From Myxocyprinus asiaticus (taxonomy: Eukaryota > Chordata > Actinopteri > Cypriniformes > Catostomidae): DNA of 64,000 nucleotides. Positions 61,545 through 64,000 of the stretch are shown here, in pieces (within the stretch, counting starts at the first letter, position 1; every line of letters starts with the position of its first letter). Made by a program: the position numbers and the translations under genes. The stretch spans positions 18,023,492 to 18,087,491 of the forward strand of contig NC_059372.1 of the NCBI RefSeq assembly GCF_019703515.2, in the 5' to 3' direction. The notes under the pieces are model-generated. The model had not been told where the DNA came from, did no database searches, and saw nothing but the letters and a program-made list of their open reading frames with translations.

Positions 61545-62900
61545 ATGCCTTTCCGATTGTGTGTTATTCCTGATTGCGGTCGTTACCTCTCAACTTCAGA
61601 CAGTCACGATCGCTGTCTTTCGTATCTGGGCTTGACCCACACGGAGGCAGCATTCATGGATGGTTCATGTTCTCGCAGTGAGAACATGAAAGTAAGAAAG
61701 CAAGCCACCCCAGCGGCTCCCTGCCTCGGTCCTTCTACCTACGGGTTTGAGGCCAGCGCGGCTAGCACTGGGGGTGATTTGGGGATCCCAATGTGGTCGC
61801 CTCTGCCAGGTATCCTCCCGCTGACCTCCCATTCCCCAGCACGCTCGTCTGCCCCGATCGGGCCTCCGGATGAGTTTGCCGGCTTGTCTCACGGCAAGTT
61901 CGACCTCTTGTTCGGAGCCCGCGAAACTGATGAGCTCTCAAGCGCAGCATCGGAGAGCGGGCTTGTCCAGTCGGACGCAGAAGCCTCAGCTGGGCTCCCC
62001 CCTTCGGGGTCGATTGCCCAGTCACAGGCTGATGCAGAGATGACGGACATACTTTCCTGGGCGGCTGCGAGCGTCGGGCTAGAGTGGAACCCTCCACTCT
62101 CCCCTGAACCCTCGCGGCTCGATGATTGTTTCCTGGGCTGCTCAAAGCAGCCACGCCCCACTCCAGTGCCTTTCTTCCCCGAAGTGCACAAGGAGCTGAC
62201 AAAATTGTGGGAGGCACCTTTTACTGCCCGGTCCTGATTTCTCAGTTCCCCCGCCTTCACTACCCTCGATGGCGGGGCAGCCAGGAGCTATACGGCGATT
62301 TCCCCGGTGGAAAAAGTGAACGCGGTGCACCTATGCCTGCAGAGTGCTGCCACCTGGTGTGGACGCCCAAAGCTCCCGTCCAAGCCCTGTAGGTTCACGT
62401 CGTCCCTAAAAGCCAAAGCCTACAGCGCTGCTGGACAAGCCGCCTCTGCGCTGCATGCCATGGCTCTCCTGCAGGTTCACCAAGCCAAGGCGATAAAAGA
62501 ACTACACGAGGGTAGTTCCGCCCCAGATCTGATGCAGGAACTGTGCTCGGCAACCGACACGGCGCAGTCTCTCGGGCGGACGATATCCACATTAGTGGTC
62601 CAGGAGCGCCACCTTTGGCTCAACCTGGTCGAGATGGGTGAGGCCGACAAGACACAGTTCCTTGCTGCCCCCATCTCCTAGGCTGGCCTATTAGAGGTGA
62701 AGCAGCAGATGGAGGCTATCCGGCATATCCTGCCCCGGCACGGCTCAAGATCCCATACCCCGTCTGCTGTGACTGCACCGGCTCCGCCGCAGCCCGCCCC
62801 TTCGGCCCGGCCCCGGCGTGGAGCCCACCGCAGGAAGCAGACGCCACCCATCTCATGGCCGGCTGCCAAGAACCCACGTAAGTCTTCAAAGCACCCCTGA
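61545..62900 (+). pseudogene. DIRS gag-like protein, two internal stops
   Basis: The likely start is ATG at 61545 (MPFRLCVIPDCGRYLS). The N-terminal Cys/His motif C-x4-C-x8-H-x3-C...H (CVIPDCGRYLSTSDSHDRC) is typical of DIRS gag. The frame stays the same to 62900 through VEKVNAVHLCLQSAATW and SLGRTISTLVVQERHLWLNL, but is broken by TGA at 62235-62237 and TAG at 62679-62681. Both stops fit C-to-T changes from CGA and CAG. The basic, proline-rich end (PRRGAHRRKQ) may bind nucleic acid. Confidence 0.75.
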
Positions 62901-62905
62901 GACAG

Positions 62906-64000
62906 GTGACCCAGGTCCGACTCAGCTACACGATTCAGTTCGCCAGTTGTCCGCCCAGGTTCAGCAGTATCCACTTCACCTTAGAGAAGGACAAAAACAA
63001 TGCTACCTTGCATGCGGAGATCGCTACCCTCCTACAGAAGGGTGCGATAGAACCTGTCCCTCCGGCCAAGATGAAGAAGGGGTTTTACAGCCCCTACTTC
63101 ATCGTACCGGAAAAAGGCTGTGGATTGCGGCCAATCTTGGACCTGCGAGTACTGAACCGGGCTTTACACAGACTCCCGTTCAAGATGCTGACGCAAAAAC
63201 ACATTCTGGCGAGTGTCTGGCATCAAGATTGGTTCACGGCGGTAGACCTGAAGGACGCATACTTTCACGTCTCGATTCTACCTCGACACAGACCCTTCCT
63301 GCGATTTGCATTCGAAGGTCAGGCGTATTAGTACAAGGTCCTCCCTTTCGGCCTGTCCTTGTCCCCTTGCATCTTCATGAAGGTCTCATAGGCAGCTCTT
63401 GCCCCGTTAAGGGAAGTGGGCATTCGCATTCTCAACTATCTTGATGATTGGCTAATCCTAGCTCACCCTCGGGACATGTTGTGTGCACACAGCGACTTGG
63501 TGCTCTCGCACCTCAGCCGATTGGGGCTTCAGGTCAACTGGGAAAAGAGCAAGCTCCTCCCGGTTCAGAGCATCTCTTTTCTCGGTTTGGAGTTGGACTC
63601 AGTCTCTTTGACAGCGCGCCTCACGAATGACGTTCAAACAGAAAACAGCGGTTCCACTGAAACTCTTTCAGAGGCTCCTGGGGCATATGGCATCCTCAGT
63701 GGTGGCCACCCCACTCGGGTTGATGCATATGAGACCGCTTCAGCACTGGCTTCAGACTCGTATCCCAAGATGGGCATGGTGCCGCGGGACACATCGCGTG
63801 GTCATCACGCCAGTCTGTCACCGTCTCTTCAGCCCTTGGACCGACCTCTCATTTCTACAGGCAGGTGTTCCCCTAGAGCAGGTCTCCAGGTGCGTCGTGG
63901 TCACGACAGACGCCTCCAAAATGGGCTTGGGTGCTGTTTGCAATGGGCACGCAGCCGCCGGCTTATGGATGGAGGGACTCCCCCCGACTAGACCTGGCGG
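62906..64000 (+). pseudogene. DIRS reverse transcriptase-RNase H, broken
   Basis: RT landmarks in order: GAIEPVP, GFYSPYFIVPEK, LRPILDLRVLNRAL, DWFTAVDLKDAYFHV (first catalytic Asp, about 63245), LPFGLSLSPCIF, NYLDDWLILA (catalytic YLDD, about 63440) and SFLGLELDS. TAG stops at 63329-63331 and near 63389 interrupt this frame. Near 63630 a deletion shifts the frame, and the RNase H start (VVVTTDASKMGLGAV, about 63895) is read in the next one. It continues past the edge. Confidence 0.85.

Larger units (their letters stand above)
61141..64000 (+). mobile_element. DIRS-type retrotransposon, 5' part
   Basis: The left terminal region (ACTCACTCGACGGTGTGTCG; GACACTAGGGGTCACTCTTG) is followed by a TATA box, a gag-like ORF and a reverse transcriptase with LNYLDDWLILA, the style of DIRS1 elements. 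The element is GC-rich against an AT-rich background and runs off the right edge, so the tyrosine recombinase and right terminal repeat are not seen. Stops and a frameshift make this copy inactive. Confidence 0.85.

Noticed and set aside
61762..62260. Open frames on the minus strand in the GC-rich end
   Set aside because: Shadows of the DIRS gag frame; no independent motif.
62818..63444. 208-codon open frame
   Set aside because: Off-frame overlap of the DIRS reverse transcriptase, whose motifs are in the frame of 62906.

Overview
The window looks like a piece of a teleost genome, most likely a cyprinid. It is AT-rich, its genes are split by introns, and it is crowded with Tc1-like transposons, foldback MITEs, hAT relics, L1- and L2-like LINEs and a DIRS-type retrotransposon. 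Every assignment rests on reading motifs by eye; no database search was run.

Three host genes can be supported. PEX14 (minus strand) is represented by its first two coding exons at 41328-41363 and 37210-37254; no later exon was found, so most of the left 37 kb is probably PEX14 intron 2. DFFA (the ICAD/DFF45 inhibitor and chaperone of the apoptotic DNase) runs on the plus strand, 41648-46293, in six exons, with a polyA signal at 46364. The PEX14 and DFFA start codons are 284 bp apart and divergent, so the promoter is probably bidirectional. A MASP2-like complement protease lies on the minus strand, 54707-57953: two CCP (sushi) domains in four exons, then a single-exon serine protease domain. 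Its CUB/EGF exons would lie to the right, beyond the window. Two of the genes carry lesions. DFFA has an in-frame TAG and a shortened CIDE-N core in exon 2. MASP2 has an apparent 2-bp deletion that puts the catalytic serine out of frame. Either ohnolog decay in a polyploid fish or assembly error could explain this.

Layout: 1-3438 L1-like LINE; 3439-5667 two adjoining Tc1 elements; 5.7-23.7 kb mostly unique intronic DNA with scattered MITEs, a CT-rich foldback minisatellite (18.0-18.6 kb), a local duplication (15.0-15.8 kb) and an L2-like LINE (21.6-22.4 kb); 24000-30349 a 6.35-kb foldback element with TTAA ends and about 955-bp arms, whose right arm took two further insertions; 30-37 kb relics and a decayed Tc1; 37-46 kb PEX14 and DFFA; 47-48 kb a second copy of the deleted Tc1; 49-54 kb MITEs, one inside another; 54.7-58 kb MASP2; 58-61 kb a Tc1 inside another Tc1; 61.1-64 kb a DIRS element that continues past the right edge.

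Most of the signal outside the genes is nested transposition, and the sequence itself allows insertion order to be worked out (TA, TTAA and 8-bp target duplications, and an intact arm that serves as the empty site).
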